64,000 nucleotides of DNA from Eledone cirrhosa. Lineage: Eukaryota > Mollusca > Cephalopoda > Octopoda > Eledonidae. The position numbers were made by a program, and so were the translations under genes. The notes under the pieces are model-generated. The model worked only from the letters and a program-made list of their open reading frames with translations, made no database searches and was not told the DNA's origin. Every line of letters starts with the position of its first letter. Position 1 is the stretch's first letter. The stretch spans positions 152,001 through 216,000 of the forward strand of contig OZ024740.1 of the NCBI GenBank assembly GCA_964016885.1, written 5' to 3'. This document shows positions 11,001 through 23,324 of the stretch, one piece after another.

Positions 11001-14000
11001 TTATGGCTAGGTATAGTGTTTATGGCTAGGTAGAGTGCAGTGTTTATGGCTAGGTATAGTGTTTATGGCTCGATATAGTGTTTATGGCTAGAGACAGTGT
11101 TTATGGCTAGGTATAGTGTTTATGATTAGATACAGTGTTTATGGCTAGATATAGTGTTTATGGCTAGATATAGTGTTTATGGCTAGATATAGTGTTTATG
11201 GCTAGATATAGTGTTTATGGCTAGATACAGTGTTTATGGCTAGGTAGAGTGCAGTGTTTATGGCTAGGTATAGTGTTTATGGCTAGGTAGAGTGCAGTGT
11301 TTATGGCTAGGTATAGTGTTTATGGCTAGATATAGTGTTTATGGCTAGATACAGTGTTTATGGCTAGGTATAGTGTTTATGGATAGGTATAGTGTTTATG
11401 GATAGGTATAGTGTTTATGGCTAGATATAGTGTTTATGGCTAGATATAGTGTTTATGGCTAGATACAGTGTTTATGGCTAGGTATAGTGTTTATGGCTAG
11501 GTATAGTGTTTATGGCTAGATATAGTGTTTATGGCTAGGTAGAGTGCAGTGTTTATGGCTAGGTAGAGTGCAGTGTTTATGGCTAGGTAGAGTGCAGTGT
11601 TTATGGCTAGGTATAGTGTTTATGGCTAGATATAGTGTTTATGGCTAGATACAGTGTTTATGGCTAGGTATAGTGTTTATGGCTAGATATAGTGTTTATG
11701 GCTAGATATAGTGTTTATGGCTAGATACAGTGTTTATGGCTAGGTATAGTGTTTATGGCTAGATATAGTGTTTATGGCTAGATATAGTGTTTATGGCTAG
11801 ATACAGTGTTTATGGCTAGATATAGTGTTTATGGCTAGATATAGTGTTTATGGCTAGGTAGAGTGCAGTGATTATGGCTAGGTATAGTGTTTATGGCTAG
11901 ATATAGTGTTTATGGCTAGATACAGTGTTTATGGCTAGATACAGTGTTTATGGCTAGATACAGTGTTTATGGCTAGATATAGTGTTTATGGCTAGGTAGA
12001 GTGCAGTGTTTATGGCTAGATATAGTGTTTATGGCTAGATATAGTGTTTATGGCTAGATATAGTGTTTATGGCTAGATACAGTGTTTATGGCTAGATACA
12101 GTGTTTATGGCTAGATACAGTGTTTATGGCTAGGTAGAGTGTTTATGGCTAGGTAGAGTGTTTATGGCTAGATACAGTGTTTATGGCTAGGTAGAGTGTT
12201 TATGGCTAGGTAGAGTGTTTATGGCTAGATACAGTGTTTATGGCTAGGTAGAGTGTTTATGGCTAGGTAGAGTGTTTATGGCTAGGTAGAGTGTTTATGG
12301 CTAGATACAGTGTTTATGGCTAGGTAGAGTGTTTATGGCTAGATACAGTGTTTATGGCTAGGTAGAGTGTTTATGGCTAGGTAGAGTGTTTATGGCTAGA
12401 TACAGTGTTTATGGCTAGGTAGAGTGTTTATGGCTAGATATAGTGTTTATGGCTAGATATAGTGTTTATGGCTAGATACAGTGTTTATGGCTAGATAGAG
12501 TGTTTATGGCTAGATACAGTGTTTATGGCTAGATACAGTGTTTATGGCTAGATATAGTGTTTATGGCTAGATACAGTGTTTATGGCTAGATACAGTGTTT
12601 ATGGCTAGGTAGAGTGTTTATGGCTAGGTAGAGTGTTTATGGCTAGGTAGAGTGTTTATGGCTAGGTAGAGTTTTTATGGCTAGATACAGTGTTTATGGC
12701 TAGGTAGAGTGTTATGGCTAGATAGAGTGTTTATGGCTAGATACAGTGTTTATGGCTAGGTATAGTGTTTATGGCTAGGTAGAGTGTTTATGGCTAGGTA
12801 TGGTGTTTATGGCTAGATATAGTGTTTATGGCTAGATACAGTGTTTATGGCTAGATAGAGTGCAGTGTTTATGGCTAGGTATAGTGTTTATGGCTAGGTA
12901 GAGTGCAGTGTTTATGGCTAGGTATAGTGTTTATGGCTCGATATAGTGTTTATGGCTAGATACAGTGTTTATGGCTAGGTATAGTGTTTATGACTAGATA
13001 CAGTGTTTATGGCTAGATATAGTGTTTATGGCTAGATATAGTGTTTATGGCTAGATATAGTGTTTATGGCTAGATACAGTGTTTATGGCTAGGTAGAGTG
13101 CAGTGTTTATGGCTAGGTATAGTGTTTATGGCTAGGTAGAGTGCAGTGTTTATGGCTAGGTATAGTGTTTATGGCTAGATATAGTGTTTATGGCTAGATA
13201 CAGTGTTTATGGCTAGGTATAGTGTTTATGGCTAGGTATAGTGTTTATGGCTAGATATAGTGTTTATGGCTAGGTAGAGTGCAGTGTTTATGGCTAGATA
13301 TAGTGTTTATGGCTAGATATAGTGTTTATGGCTAGATACAGTGTTTATGGCTAGATACAGTGTTTATGGCTAGATACAGTGTTTATGGCTAGGTAGAGTG
13401 TTTATGGCTAGGTAGAGTGTTTATGGCTAGATACAGTGTTTATGGCTAGGTAGAGTGTTTATGGCTAGGTAGAGTGTTTATGGCTAGATACAGTGTTTAT
13501 GGCTAGGTAGAGTGTTTATGGCTAGGTAGAGTGTTTATGGCTAGATACAGTGTTTATGGCTAGGTAGAGTGTTTATGGCTAGATACAGTGTTTATGGCTA
13601 GGTAGAGTGTTTATGGCTAGATACAGTGTTTATGGCTAGGTAGAGTGTTTATGGCTAGGTAGAGTGTTTATGGCTAGATACAGTGTTTATGGCTAGGTAG
13701 AGTGTTTATGGCTAGATATAGTGTTTATGGCTAGATATAGTGTTTATGGCTAGATACAGTGTTTATGGCTAGATAGAGTGTTTATGGCTAGATACAGTGT
13801 TTATGGCTAGATACAGTGTTTATGGCTAGATATAGTGTTTATGGCTAGATACAGTGTTTATGGCTAGATACAGTGTTTATGGCTAGGTAGAGTGTTTATG
13901 GCTAGGTAGAGTGTTTATGGCTAGGTAGAGTGTTTATGGCTAGGTAGAGTGTTTATGGCTAGATACAGTGTTTATGGCTAGGTAGAGTGTTATGGCTAGA

Positions 14001-17000
14001 TAGAGTGTTTATGGCTAGATACAGTGTTTATGGCTAGGTAGAGTGTTTATGGCTAGGTAGAGTGTTTATGGCTAGGTATGGTGTTTATGGCTAGATATAG
14101 TGTTTATGGCTAGATACAGTGTTTATGGCTAGATAGAGTGCAGTGTTTATGGCTAGGTATAGTGTTTATGGCTAGGTAGAGTGCAGTGTTTATGGCTAGG
14201 TATAGTGTTTATGGCTCGATATAGTGTTTATGGCTAGATACAGTGTTTATGGCTAGGTATAGTGTTTATGACTAGATACAGTGTTTATGGCTAGATATAG
14301 TGTTTATGGCTAGATATAGTGTTTATGGCTAGATATAGTGTTTATGGCTAGATACAGTGTTTATGGCTAGGTAGAGTGCAGTGTTTATGGCTAGGTATAG
14401 TGTTTATGGCTAGGTAGAGTGCAGTGTTTATGGCTAGGTATAGTGTTTATGGCTAGATATAGTGTTTATGGCTAGATACAGTGTTTATGGCTAGGTATAG
14501 TGTTTATGGCTAGGTATAGTGTTTATGGCTAGATATAGTGTTTATGGCTAGATATAGTGTTTATGGCTAGATACAGTGTTTATGGCTAGATATAGTGTTT
14601 ATGGCTAGATACAGTGTTTATGGCTAGGTATAGTGTTTATGGCTAGATATAGTGTTTATGGCTAGATATAGTGTTTATGGCTAGGTAGAGTGCAGTGTTT
14701 ATGGCTAGGTATAGTGTTTATGGCTAGATATAGTGTTTATGGCTAGATACAGTGTTTATGGCTAGGTATAGTGTTTATGGCTAGATACAGTGTTTATGGC
14801 TAGGTATAGTGTTTATGGCTAGATATAGTGTTTATGGCTAGATATAGTGTTTATGGCTAGATACAGTGTTTATGGCTAGATATAGTGTTTATGGCTAGAT
14901 ATAGTGTTTATGGCTAGATATAGTGTTTATGGCTAGATATAGTGTTTATGGCTAGGTAGAGTGCAGTGTTTATGGCTAGGTATAGTGTTTATGGCTAGGT
15001 ATAGTGTTTATGGCTAGATACAGTGTTTATGGCTAGGTATAGTGTTTATGGCTAGATATAGTGTTTATGGCTAGATATAGTGTTTATGGCTAGGTAGAGT
15101 GCAGTGTTTATGGCTAGATATAGTGTTTATGGCTAGATATAGTGTTTATGGCTAGATACAGTGTTTATGGCTAGATACAGTGTTTATGGCTAGATACAGT
15201 GTTTATGGCTAGATATAGTGTTTATGGCTAGATACAGTGTTTATGGCTAGATATAGTGTTTATGGCTAGATATAGTGTTTATGGCTAGATAGAGTGTTTA
15301 TGGCTAGGTAGAGTGTTTATGGCTAGGTAGAGTGTTTATGGCTAGATATAGTGTTTATGGCTAGATAGAGTGTTTATGGCTAGATAGAGTGTTTATGGCT
15401 AGATACAGTGTTTATGGCCAGATATAGTGTTTATGGCTAGATATAGTGTTTATGGCTAGATAGAGTGTTTATGGCTAGATATAGTGTTTATGGCTAGGTA
15501 GAGTGTTTATGGCTAGATATAGTGTTTATGGCTAGATATAGTGTTTATGGCTAGGTAGAGTGTTTATGGCTAGGTATAGTGTTTATGGCTAGATATAGTG
15601 TTTATGGCTAGATACAGTGTTTATGGCTAGATACAGTGTTTATGGCTAGATATAGTGTTTATGGCTAGATATAGTGTTTATGGCTAGGTAGAGTGTTTAT
15701 GGCTAGATAGAGTGTTTATGGCTAGATATAGTGTTTATGGCTAGGTAGAGTGTTTATGGCTAGGTATAGTGTTTATGGCTAGATACAGTGTTTATGGCTA
15801 GATACAGTGTTTATGGCTAGATATAGTGTTTATGGCTAGATATAGTGTTTATGGCTAGGTAGAGTGTTTATGGCTAGATAGAGTGTTTATGGCTAGATAC
15901 AGTGTTTATGGCTAGATATAGTGTTTATGGCTAGATACAGTGTTTATGGCTAGGTAGAGTGCAGTGTTTATGGCTAGGTATAGTGTTTATGGCTAGGTAG
16001 AGTGCAGTGTTTATGGCTAGGTATAGTGTTTATGGCTCGATATAGTGTTTATGGCTAGAGACAGTGTTTATGGCTAGGTATAGTGTTTATGATTAGATAC
16101 AGTGTTTATGGCTAGATATAGTGTTTATGGCTAGATATAGTGTTTATGGCTAGATATAGTGTTTATGGCTAGATACAGTGTTTATGGCTAGGTAGAGTGC
16201 AGTGTTTATGGCTAGGTATAGTGTTTATGGCTAGGTAGAGTGCAGTGTTTATGGCTAGGTATAGTGTTTATGGCTAGATATAGTGTTTATGGCTAGGTAT
16301 AGTGTTTATGGATAGGTGTAGTGTTTATGGATAGGTATAGTGTTTATGGCTAGATATAGTGTTTATGGCTAGATATAGTGTTTATGGCTAGATACAGTGT
16401 TTATGGCTAGGTATAGTGTTTATGGCTAGGTAGAGTGCAGTGTTTATGGCTAGGTAGAGTGCAGTGTTTATGGCTAGGTATAGTGTTTATGGCTAGATAT
16501 AGTGTTTATGGCTAGATACAGTGTTTATGGCTAGGTATAGTGTTTATGGCTAGATATAGTGTTTATGGCTAGATATAGTGTTTATGGCTAGATACAGTGT
16601 TTATGGCTAGATACAGTGTTTATGGCTAGGTATAGTGTTTATGGCTAGATATAGTGTTTATGGCTAGATATAGTGTTTATGGCTAAATACAGTGTTTATG
16701 GCTAGATATAGTGTTTATGGCTAGATATAGTGTTTATGGCTAGATATAGTGTTTATGGCTAGGTAGAGTGCAGTGTTTATGGCTAGGTATAGTGTTTATG
16801 GCTCGATATAGTGTTTATGGCTAGATACAGTGTTTATGGCTAGGTATAGTGTTTATGGCTAGATATAGTGTTTATGGCTAGATATAGTGTTTATGGCTAG
16901 GTAGAGTGCAGTGTTTATGGCTAGATATAGTGTTTATGGCTAGATACAGTGTTTATGGCTAGATACAGTGTTTATGGCTAGATACAGTGTTTATGGCTAG

Positions 17001-18118
17001 ATACAGTGTTTATGGCTAGATATAGTGTTTATGGCTAGATACAGTGTTTATGGCTAGATATAGTGTTTATGGCTAGATACAGTGTTTATGGCTAGATATA
17101 GTGTTTATGGCTAGATACAGTGTTTATGGCTAGATACAGTGTTTATGGCTAGATATAGTGTTTATGGCTAGATACAGTGTTTATGGCTAGGTATAGTGTT
17201 TATGGCTAGATACAGTGTTTATGGCTAGATACAGTGTTTATTGCTAGATACAGTGTTTATGGCTACATATAGTGTTTATGGCTAGATACAGTGTTTATGG
17301 CTAGATATAGTGTTTATGGCTAGATATAGTGTTTATGGCTAGATACAGTGTTTATGGCTAGATACAGTGTTTATGGCTACATATAGTGTTTATGGCTAGA
17401 TATAGTGTTTATGGCTAGATACAGTGTTTATGGCTAGATACAGTGTTTATGGCTAGATATAGTGTTTATGGCTAGGTAGAGTGCAGTGTTTATGGCTAGG
17501 TATAGTGTTTATGCCTAGATATAGTGTTTATGGCTAGGTATAGTGTTTATGGCTAGATATAGTGTTTATGGCTAGATATAGTGTTTAAGGCTAGATACAG
17601 TGTTTATGGCTAGATATAGTGTTTATGGCTAGATATAGTGTTTATGGCTAGATACAGTGTTTATGGCTAGATATAGTGTTTATGGCTAGATATAGTGTTT
17701 ATGGCTAGGTATAGTGTTTATGGCTAGATATAGTGTTTATGGCTAGGTATAGTGTTTATGGCTAGATATAGTGTTTATGGCTAGATACAGTGTTTATGGC
17801 TAGATATAGTGTTTATGGCTAGATATAGTGTTTATGGCTAGGTATAGTGTTTATGGCTAGATATAGTGTTTATGGCTAGGTATAGTGTTTATGGCTAGAT
17901 ATAGTGTTTATGGCTAGGTATAATGTTTATGGCTAGAAATAGTGTTTATGGCTAGGTATAGTGTTTATGGCTAGGTATAGTGTTTATGGCTAGGTATAAT
18001 GTTTATGGCTAGAAATAGTGTTTATGGCTAGATATAGTGTTTATGGCTAGATATAGTGTTTAAGGCTAGATACAGTGTTTATGGCTAGATATAGTGTTTA
18101 TCGCTAGATACTGTGTTA
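5053..18118. repeat. 13-kb satellite array, 19-bp unit with a 24-bp variant
   Basis: The basic unit is 19 bp, TAGATACAGTGTTTATGGC, with the positions after TAG alternating among GATACA, GATATA, GATAGA and GGTAGA. From about 6600 a 24-bp variant appears (GGTAGAGTGC followed by AGTGTTTATGGC). It looks like a fusion of the GAGTG and CAGTG forms, and it recurs until about 17480. Dividing length by unit gives roughly 650-690 copies. Rare private variants recur at fixed long distances, so the array is built of higher-order blocks. The edges (5053-5100 and 18060-18118) are degenerate. TAG occurs in every unit, so there is no long open frame. Confidence 0.97.
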
Positions 18119-18277
18119 TTGAGAGAGAAATATAGTGAAAGTGTGGAAGGTAGAGAGTGCTGTTATTACACTAAGAGTTTTGATTGAAATACCTATAATT
18201 TTATGAGCTAATTTGTCAACACTGCTGGAAAAACCTATGTGTATGTGTGTCCTAAGGAAAACCCTTGCTACATCATC
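18119..18277. other. Unassigned sequence between satellite and LINE tail
   Basis: A short unique stretch lies between the last degenerate satellite unit and the CATCATCAGCATCAT tail of the next LINE. I recognise nothing in it. Confidence 0.5.
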
Positions 18278-19848
18278 AGCATCATTGTTTAACGACTATC
18301 TTCCACGCTAGCTTAGGTTTAGACGGGAATTGTCCCACTTGAGGCAAGATTGGTCGTGTCGCTCGTATGGGACTGTCTGGCAGGTTTTCTACAGCAGCAT
18401 GCCCTTCCTAACACCAATCACGTTTACAGTGTGGGCTGGGTGCTTTTTTGCTGTGGCACCTCCATGACCACTTTGCAGTAGGAGGGTGTGGGGTCATGTT
18501 TCAGCTTCGGCGTGTACCCGTGAAGGGTCAGGTCTTCTGTATTACTGTGTGACGCCAGAGGTGACGGTCGTGTCATCGCCTTGGAGAGGTGTAATTGAGT
18601 AAGATCGGCTTTTATCACCTCATTCCAGGTCTTCTTGGGTCTCCCCACTCCGCAGTTTCCATCGACTTCTAGAGCTCTGCACCTTTTTATGCATCAGATG
18701 TCCATACCAACGCAACCGCCTCTCCTGCACACAGCATTTGATTCCTCTTATGCTCAGTCTCTCAATCCATTTATGCTTTGTCGTTCGCGTATATTACTAT
18801 TACACATCCATCGGAGCATGCAGGCTTCGTTTCTTTCTAATCTACGCAAGTCTTCTACAGACAGCGCCCAGGTGTCACTACCATGTAACATTGCTGTTCG
18901 TATACACGCATCATATAGTCTGCCTTTCAATTTGAGGGAAAAGCCTTTTGCAGCTAGCAGTGGCAGTAGCTCCCTGAATTTCTTCCATCCCGTTCTTACC
19001 CTAGTTATTGTACTTGGTTGTGTTTGCTGCTTGCTGTCCCAGCACAGCTGCTGCATGTGAAGCCTACATTCTTAGTTAAGCTTCCTGAGATCCCACTACA
19101 TCTCTTGTGAACCTATTGTTTGCATTTGGGGCAGAGGATGGAGGTCCTACCTACACCTTTCCTACATACTGAGCAAGGCCATTTCTCTGAGGGGATCTGG
19201 GTTCTGTTTTCTCGTCTACTTACAAGGACCTTAGTCTTTGTCAAGTTGACTTTGAGACCCTTTCTTTCTGGTCCCTGCTTCCAAGTTTTGAATTTTTTCT
19301 CTAGTTCTACTATAGATTCCACTATAAATGTGAGGTCATCTGCATACAGGAGTTCCCATGGGCATCCAGTTTTAAACCCCTCCGCTATGGCCTGCAGGAC
19401 TATGATGAACAGGGAAGGGCTAAGAACAGAGCCCTGGTGGACACCAACCTGTACGCTAAATTCCTCGCTATACTCTTTGCTAATCCTAACTTTGCTTACT
19501 GCTCCTCTATACATGGCTTGTACAGCTTTCACAAGCCATTCATCTACTCCTTGTTTTCTAAGAACTCTGTCAAAGGCTTTGTCGAGATCGACGAATGCCA
19601 GGTAGAGTGGCTTACTTTTAGCTAGGTACTTTTCTGTAACTGCCTCACAAGGAAGAGGGCATCAGTTGTGCATCTTCCTGGCACAAACCCAAATTGCATC
19701 TCATCTAGTTTCACCCAGTCCCTAATCAACTGTGCTATAACTCTTTCTGTTACTTTCATGACGTGGTCCATCAGTTTTATACCTCTATAGTTTCCTCTAT
19801 CTAGTGCATCACCTTTACCTTTGTAGCAGTTGACAATGACCATCCCAG
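18278..19848 (-). mobile_element. Main-family LINE copy B, 5'-truncated
   Basis: On the minus strand this copy begins inside the reverse transcriptase (IVNCYKGKGDALDRGNYRG, 19843-19622). It continues through motif B (GVHQGSVLSP) and motif C (LLYADDLTFI) in 19532-19113. Next comes a PHD-like cysteine finger (CSVCRKGVGR, CPKC), then the GSDTWALS / LERNEACMLRWMC region (19056-18754) and the VGRPKKTW tail (18648-18424). The 3' untranslated region ends in a CAT/ATG-type repeat at 18278-18291. Several frameshifts and small deletions separate the pieces, so it is inactive. Its 5' edge abuts copy A directly. The architecture fits an endonuclease/reverse-transcriptase non-LTR retrotransposon, but I do not fix the clade. 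Confidence 0.85.
19113..19532 (-). pseudogene. LINE reverse transcriptase palm plus cysteine finger (copy B)
   Basis: A 139-residue open stretch covers the RT palm. AVQAMYRGAVSKVRIS is followed by GVHQGSVLSPSLF (motif B) and LLYADDLTF (motif C with both catalytic aspartates). Then come the thumb segment with LKVNLTKTKVLVSR and the start of the finger CSVCRKGVGRTSILCPKC. Function would be copying LINE RNA at a nicked genomic target. The frame ends at a stop just after CPKC, and motif A lies in a lost segment upstream, so this is a fragment. Confidence 0.85.
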
Positions 19849-20112
19849 GCTTTTTTTTGGTCTGCCTACTCTGTAACTTCCGTCAATTTTGATCGCCTTG
19901 CACTTTTTTATACAGCTGTCGTCTTTCATGCGCATCACGTGACCGTACCAACATAGTCTTCTCTCGAGTAAACAACATCTGATCCCTCTTATTCCTAATT
20001 TCTCCCTTAGTTCGTTTATGCTTTGCCGTTCACGTATATTACTATTATACATCCAGCGGAGCATGCAAACTTCGTTCCTCTCCAGTCTGCGTATATCCTC
20101 TGCACACAATAC

Positions 20113-20517
20113 CTAAGTCTCACTGCCATGTAACATTGCTGTTCGTATACAGGCATCATACAGCCTGCCTTTCATTTTTAGAGAGAACCCTTTAGCGGCC
20201 AATAGTGGTATAAGCTCTCTGAACTTTTTCCATCCCTTTCTGACTCTAGCTACTGTACTTTCAGAGCACCCTCCCCCACTGCTGATTTTGTCACCCAGGT
20301 AACGGAAGGTGTCCACTATTTCTATAGTACCATCTGTGCAATGGAATGAGTTAGTATTCTGTGGGCATTTGCTGCTACTTATTGCACCAGAGCACCGGCC
20401 ACATATAAAATCTATATTCTTAGTTAGCTTACCTGTGATCACACAACATCTATTATGCACCCATACTTTGCATTTGGGACATAAAATGGAGTTTCTGCCT
20501 ACTCCTTTCCTACACAC
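20113..20517 (-). pseudogene. LINE cysteine finger and C-terminal domain (copy A)
   Basis: This open stretch of 134 residues starts with a PHD-like pattern: CRKGVGRNSILCPKC, then VHNRCC and FICGRC. It is followed by EIVDTFRYLGDKISSGGGC, KKFRELIPLLAAKGFSLK and RLYDACIRTAMLHGSET. The finger probably binds nucleic acid, as in comparable LINE C-terminal fingers. That role is inferred from cysteine spacing. It lies just downstream of the RT with the linking segment deleted. Confidence 0.75.
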
Positions 20518-20817
20518 TGAGCATGGCCATTTCCCAGAGGGGACCTGTGCCCTATTTTCTTTTCTAGTTCAGCCATTGATTCAGCTATGCGCATTAGATC
20601 GTCTGCATAGAGAAGTTCCCATGGGCAGCCAGTCTTGAACTCCTCTGTTATGGCCTGAAGGGCAATAATAAACAGGAGGGGGCTAAGGACAGAGCCCTGA
20701 TGGACACCAACCTTTACGCTAAATTATTCACTATATTCATGAATTCTAACCTTGCTGACTGTTTCTTTATACATGGCTTGTATAGCTCTCACAAGCCATT
20801 CATCAACCCCTAGTTTT

Positions 20818-21576
20818 CTAAGGGCCCACCAAGTCAACAAAAGCTAAGTAGAGGGGTTTACTTTTAGCTAGGTACTTCTCCTGTAGTTGTCGTACAAAGA
20901 AAAGGGCGTCCGTGGTACTTTTACCTGACACAAACCCAAACTGCATTTCGTCTAGATAAATTCTCTCTCTGATTAGTTGCGCTATAACGTTTTCTGTGAC
21001 CTTCATGACCTGGTCAATTAATTTAATGCCTCTATAATTTCCTCTGTCTAGTGCATCTCCTTTACCCATGTAGCAGTTAATGATGCTGCTACGCCAGTCA
21101 TTTGGTATGACCCCATTCTGTATGACTTGGTTTACTATCCGTGTGACCATAGTGTGTTCCACCATTCCAGATGCTTTCAGCATTTCAGCAACTATCTCCA
21201 AAGGCCCAGCTGCCTTGCCTGTCTTCATATCTTTGATTGCCTTACTTATCATACTACCTTCAACTTGCACTGCTGGTCCCTCTATTGGATCGATGTGGGG
21301 CAGACTATCTTTGTACCATTTATTCTCCTCATTTAGTAGCCTCTCGTAGTGACACTTCCAAGCTACCTTCTTATTAGCGTCAGTGATGGCAAGTACACCA
21401 TCATCATTAAGGACACACTTCTCCCCGACAATATCACGGTTTTCCTTGACACATTGCCTAGCAATCCTGAACACCTCACGTTGTTGGTCGTCGCGTTGTA
21501 GAACATGCTTGAACTTACTTTCCTCTGCTTCCCTTCTTGCGAAGTACACTTGTCTCCTAGCTTCCCTCCTGGCCAC
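20818..21576 (-). pseudogene. LINE reverse transcriptase, N-terminal half (copy A)
   Basis: This 252-residue open frame starts in the linker rich in R, K and E (ARREARRQVYFARREAE). It holds the RT finger and palm entry: MISKAIKDMKTGKAAGPLEI, VIPNDWRSSIINCYMGKGDA, YRGIKLIDQVMKV, QFGFVSGKSTTDALFFVRQL and motif A, LAFVDL with the catalytic aspartate. The frame breaks right after motif A near 20815, before YADD. The match to copies at 34694-35686 and 38697-39392 is clear along the length. It is a relic of a full RT. Confidence 0.88.
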
Positions 21577-22014
21577 TTGATAGTCTTCTCTACTTCCCCC
21601 ATCCCGCCATACTTTCCAAGCCTGCTTTTTACCTTGATTGACTCCTCCACCTTACTGTTCCACTACCGTGTTACTCTCCTCCTGCCTATAGGTCTGCTCC
21701 AACCACAGATTTCATCTGTCGCCTTCAGCAGGTTAGCTTTCAGGAATTCCTACTGTTCCTCTATATTGTATGACTCTAATTGTTCTTCCTTACTGTCAAA
21801 AGCATCAAGTAATATTCTGTTAAGTTTGTTTCTGGCTGTGGGGTCCTTTAACTTCCATATTCTTCTCCTTAGGGTAGTCCTCATCTGTTGTCAAGTACGT
21901 CTCGTCCTGACTATGAGGTCGCTAACTATGAGGCTATGTTGGGAGGTGCATTCTTCACGGGGGGAGGGATTTAGTGTTTACAACAGACACTCTGTCACGT
22001 CTTCTGGTAAGGAT

Positions 22015-22272
22015 TTAAAATATCTGACTGTCGTGTTCCCCTGATCTATAGGTGATCAAGTGATTGTCTTGTTTTTTGAGGTTTGTGTTACAGATAGTTA
22101 GGTTATTTTTGTCACAGAAATCCAGGATTCTGGAGCCTTCCTCATTTCTAGTACCAAACCCATAGCCTCCATGGATTCCGTTATAGCCGTCACAAAGTTG
22201 TCCTACATGACCATTTAGGTCGCCAGCAATAATTATGTAGTCAATGTCAGTTATTTGGGAGGTAGTGAGCAT
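22015..22272 (-). pseudogene. LINE AP-endonuclease C-terminal part (copy A)
   Basis: The frame carries DYIIIAGDLNGHVG, which holds the GD.N motif of exonuclease-endonuclease-phosphatase nucleases. It continues with GFGTRNEEGSRILDFC and NHLITYRSGEHDSQI, the usual end of LINE endonucleases. In the family this domain nicks genomic DNA to start target-primed reverse transcription. It is separated from the N-terminal endonuclease piece by a frameshift. Confidence 0.85.
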
Positions 22273-22385
22273 TAGCGACTCATAGAATTGTCTTCTTTTA
22301 TAATGCCAGGCAGTCCAGATTGGGGTGCATACGCCGATATTATTGTCACAGTAGTTCTATTTAGGACAAGTCTTATTTTAATTAT

Positions 22386-22868
22386 TCAGTCGTTCACTCT
22401 ATTTACATCTATTATCTTATCTACCCATTTTTCTGCTAACATGATTCCTACTCCACCCAGCCCATTGTCATTTCCCACCCAGAAAAGCTTATAGCATCGT
22501 TTTTTACCCACAATGAATCTAGCAGACCCACCCCTCCACCTGGTCTCTTGAACACAGCAAACATCAACTTCCTTACATTCAAGCATCTCTACAACCTTGT
22601 TAGAGCGACCTTTCAAAGTGCCTACATTCATGGTACCAACTCTGAAGTTTTGGATTGCGTTTGGTGGGTAGGAAGGATGAGGCGCCGGGAGGGGTGAGGG
22701 AGATGGGTTTATATAAGCCATCCGTGGCCAAAATAAAGAGGAGGAGTCCTTGCATTCTCGTCCGGCCACATGAGGTGAATTTATCTTTATCTTTGGCATT
22801 GTCATTGAGTGTCCAGATTCTTCAGACTCTCCATAATTCCATAGTCCATCTAGCGTATCGAAAAGCAA
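22386..22868 (-). pseudogene. LINE AP-endonuclease N-terminal part (copy A)
   Basis: The open frame has a proline-rich lead (INPSPSPLPAPHPSYPP). It then reads FRVGTMNVGTLKGRSNKVVE, DVCCVQETRWRGGSARF and KLFWVGNDNGLGGVGIMLAE, matching the start of an exonuclease-endonuclease-phosphatase fold. The Q-E-T-R motif supplies the catalytic glutamate. The same segment is found in plus orientation at about 33860-34090. The start methionine is not certain. A stop near 22386 and a shift into the next piece show it is inactive. Confidence 0.85.
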
Positions 22869-22890
22869 CCAGGTCTAAACTTAAGGAGTG

Positions 22891-23324
22891 ATAGCCGAGG
22901 CAGTGGTTTTGTGAGAGAGATTGGTAAGAGAAACATATAAGCTGCTGAATTATGATTGGACCAAATAATAATGGGGGAACTGGGGGAGTTAGCGAGAAGG
23001 TTATTTTATAATATAATCCTAGAAATTCTGCTATAATTAAATGAGCAAATAACAGTAATAAGAGTTTACATACAAGTAGAAGATTGTTTTCGAGGGTCTG
23101 ACAGAATTATGGGATTTTAAAATACAAGAAGATTGTTTTGAACAATCAGACAGAATCCAATCTTTTCTTTTCAATGTTATTCGATAATTCTAAGTTAAGC
23201 GGACGATATAATACTGATAGATGAATGGACTAGGAACATGGAGAGACAAGAAAAACAGAATGAATACATTACATTTCACGAAAGCGAGCAAGCTACAACT
23301 TGTAATAATGGTCTCTTATATAGG
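22891..23324. other. Unassigned sequence 5' of LINE copy A
   Basis: No coding signature is visible. It may include part of the LINE 5' untranslated region, but I could not match it to the sequence in front of the plus-strand copy at 33840. Confidence 0.4.

Larger units (their letters stand above)
19849..22890 (-). mobile_element. Main-family LINE copy A, near full length but broken
   Basis: On the minus strand the order is an N-terminal endonuclease (22868-22386, with VGTMNVGTLKGRSNKV and DVCCVQETRWRGG), more endonuclease (SAYAPQSGL near 22310-22350; IIAGDLNGHVG and HLITYRSGEHDSQI in 22272-22015), a linker (about 22010-21580), reverse transcriptase (21576-20818), cysteine finger and C-terminal region (20517-20113), and tail (20109-19849, RRLCWYGHVMRMKDDSCIKK). 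A segment of roughly 90-100 bp between motif C and the finger is missing near 20555-20580. Frameshifts occur near 22380, 22010 and 20815. The 3' end stops at VGRPKKS, where copy B begins. Confidence 0.85.

Noticed and set aside
5053..18118. CRISPR-like array
   Set aside because: Units are directly contiguous with no unique spacers, no cas-like genes are present and the sequence is eukaryotic.
5053..18118. Telomeric or known centromeric repeat
   Set aside because: The 19-bp unit does not contain TTAGGG-type repeats, and a centromere role cannot be judged from sequence alone.
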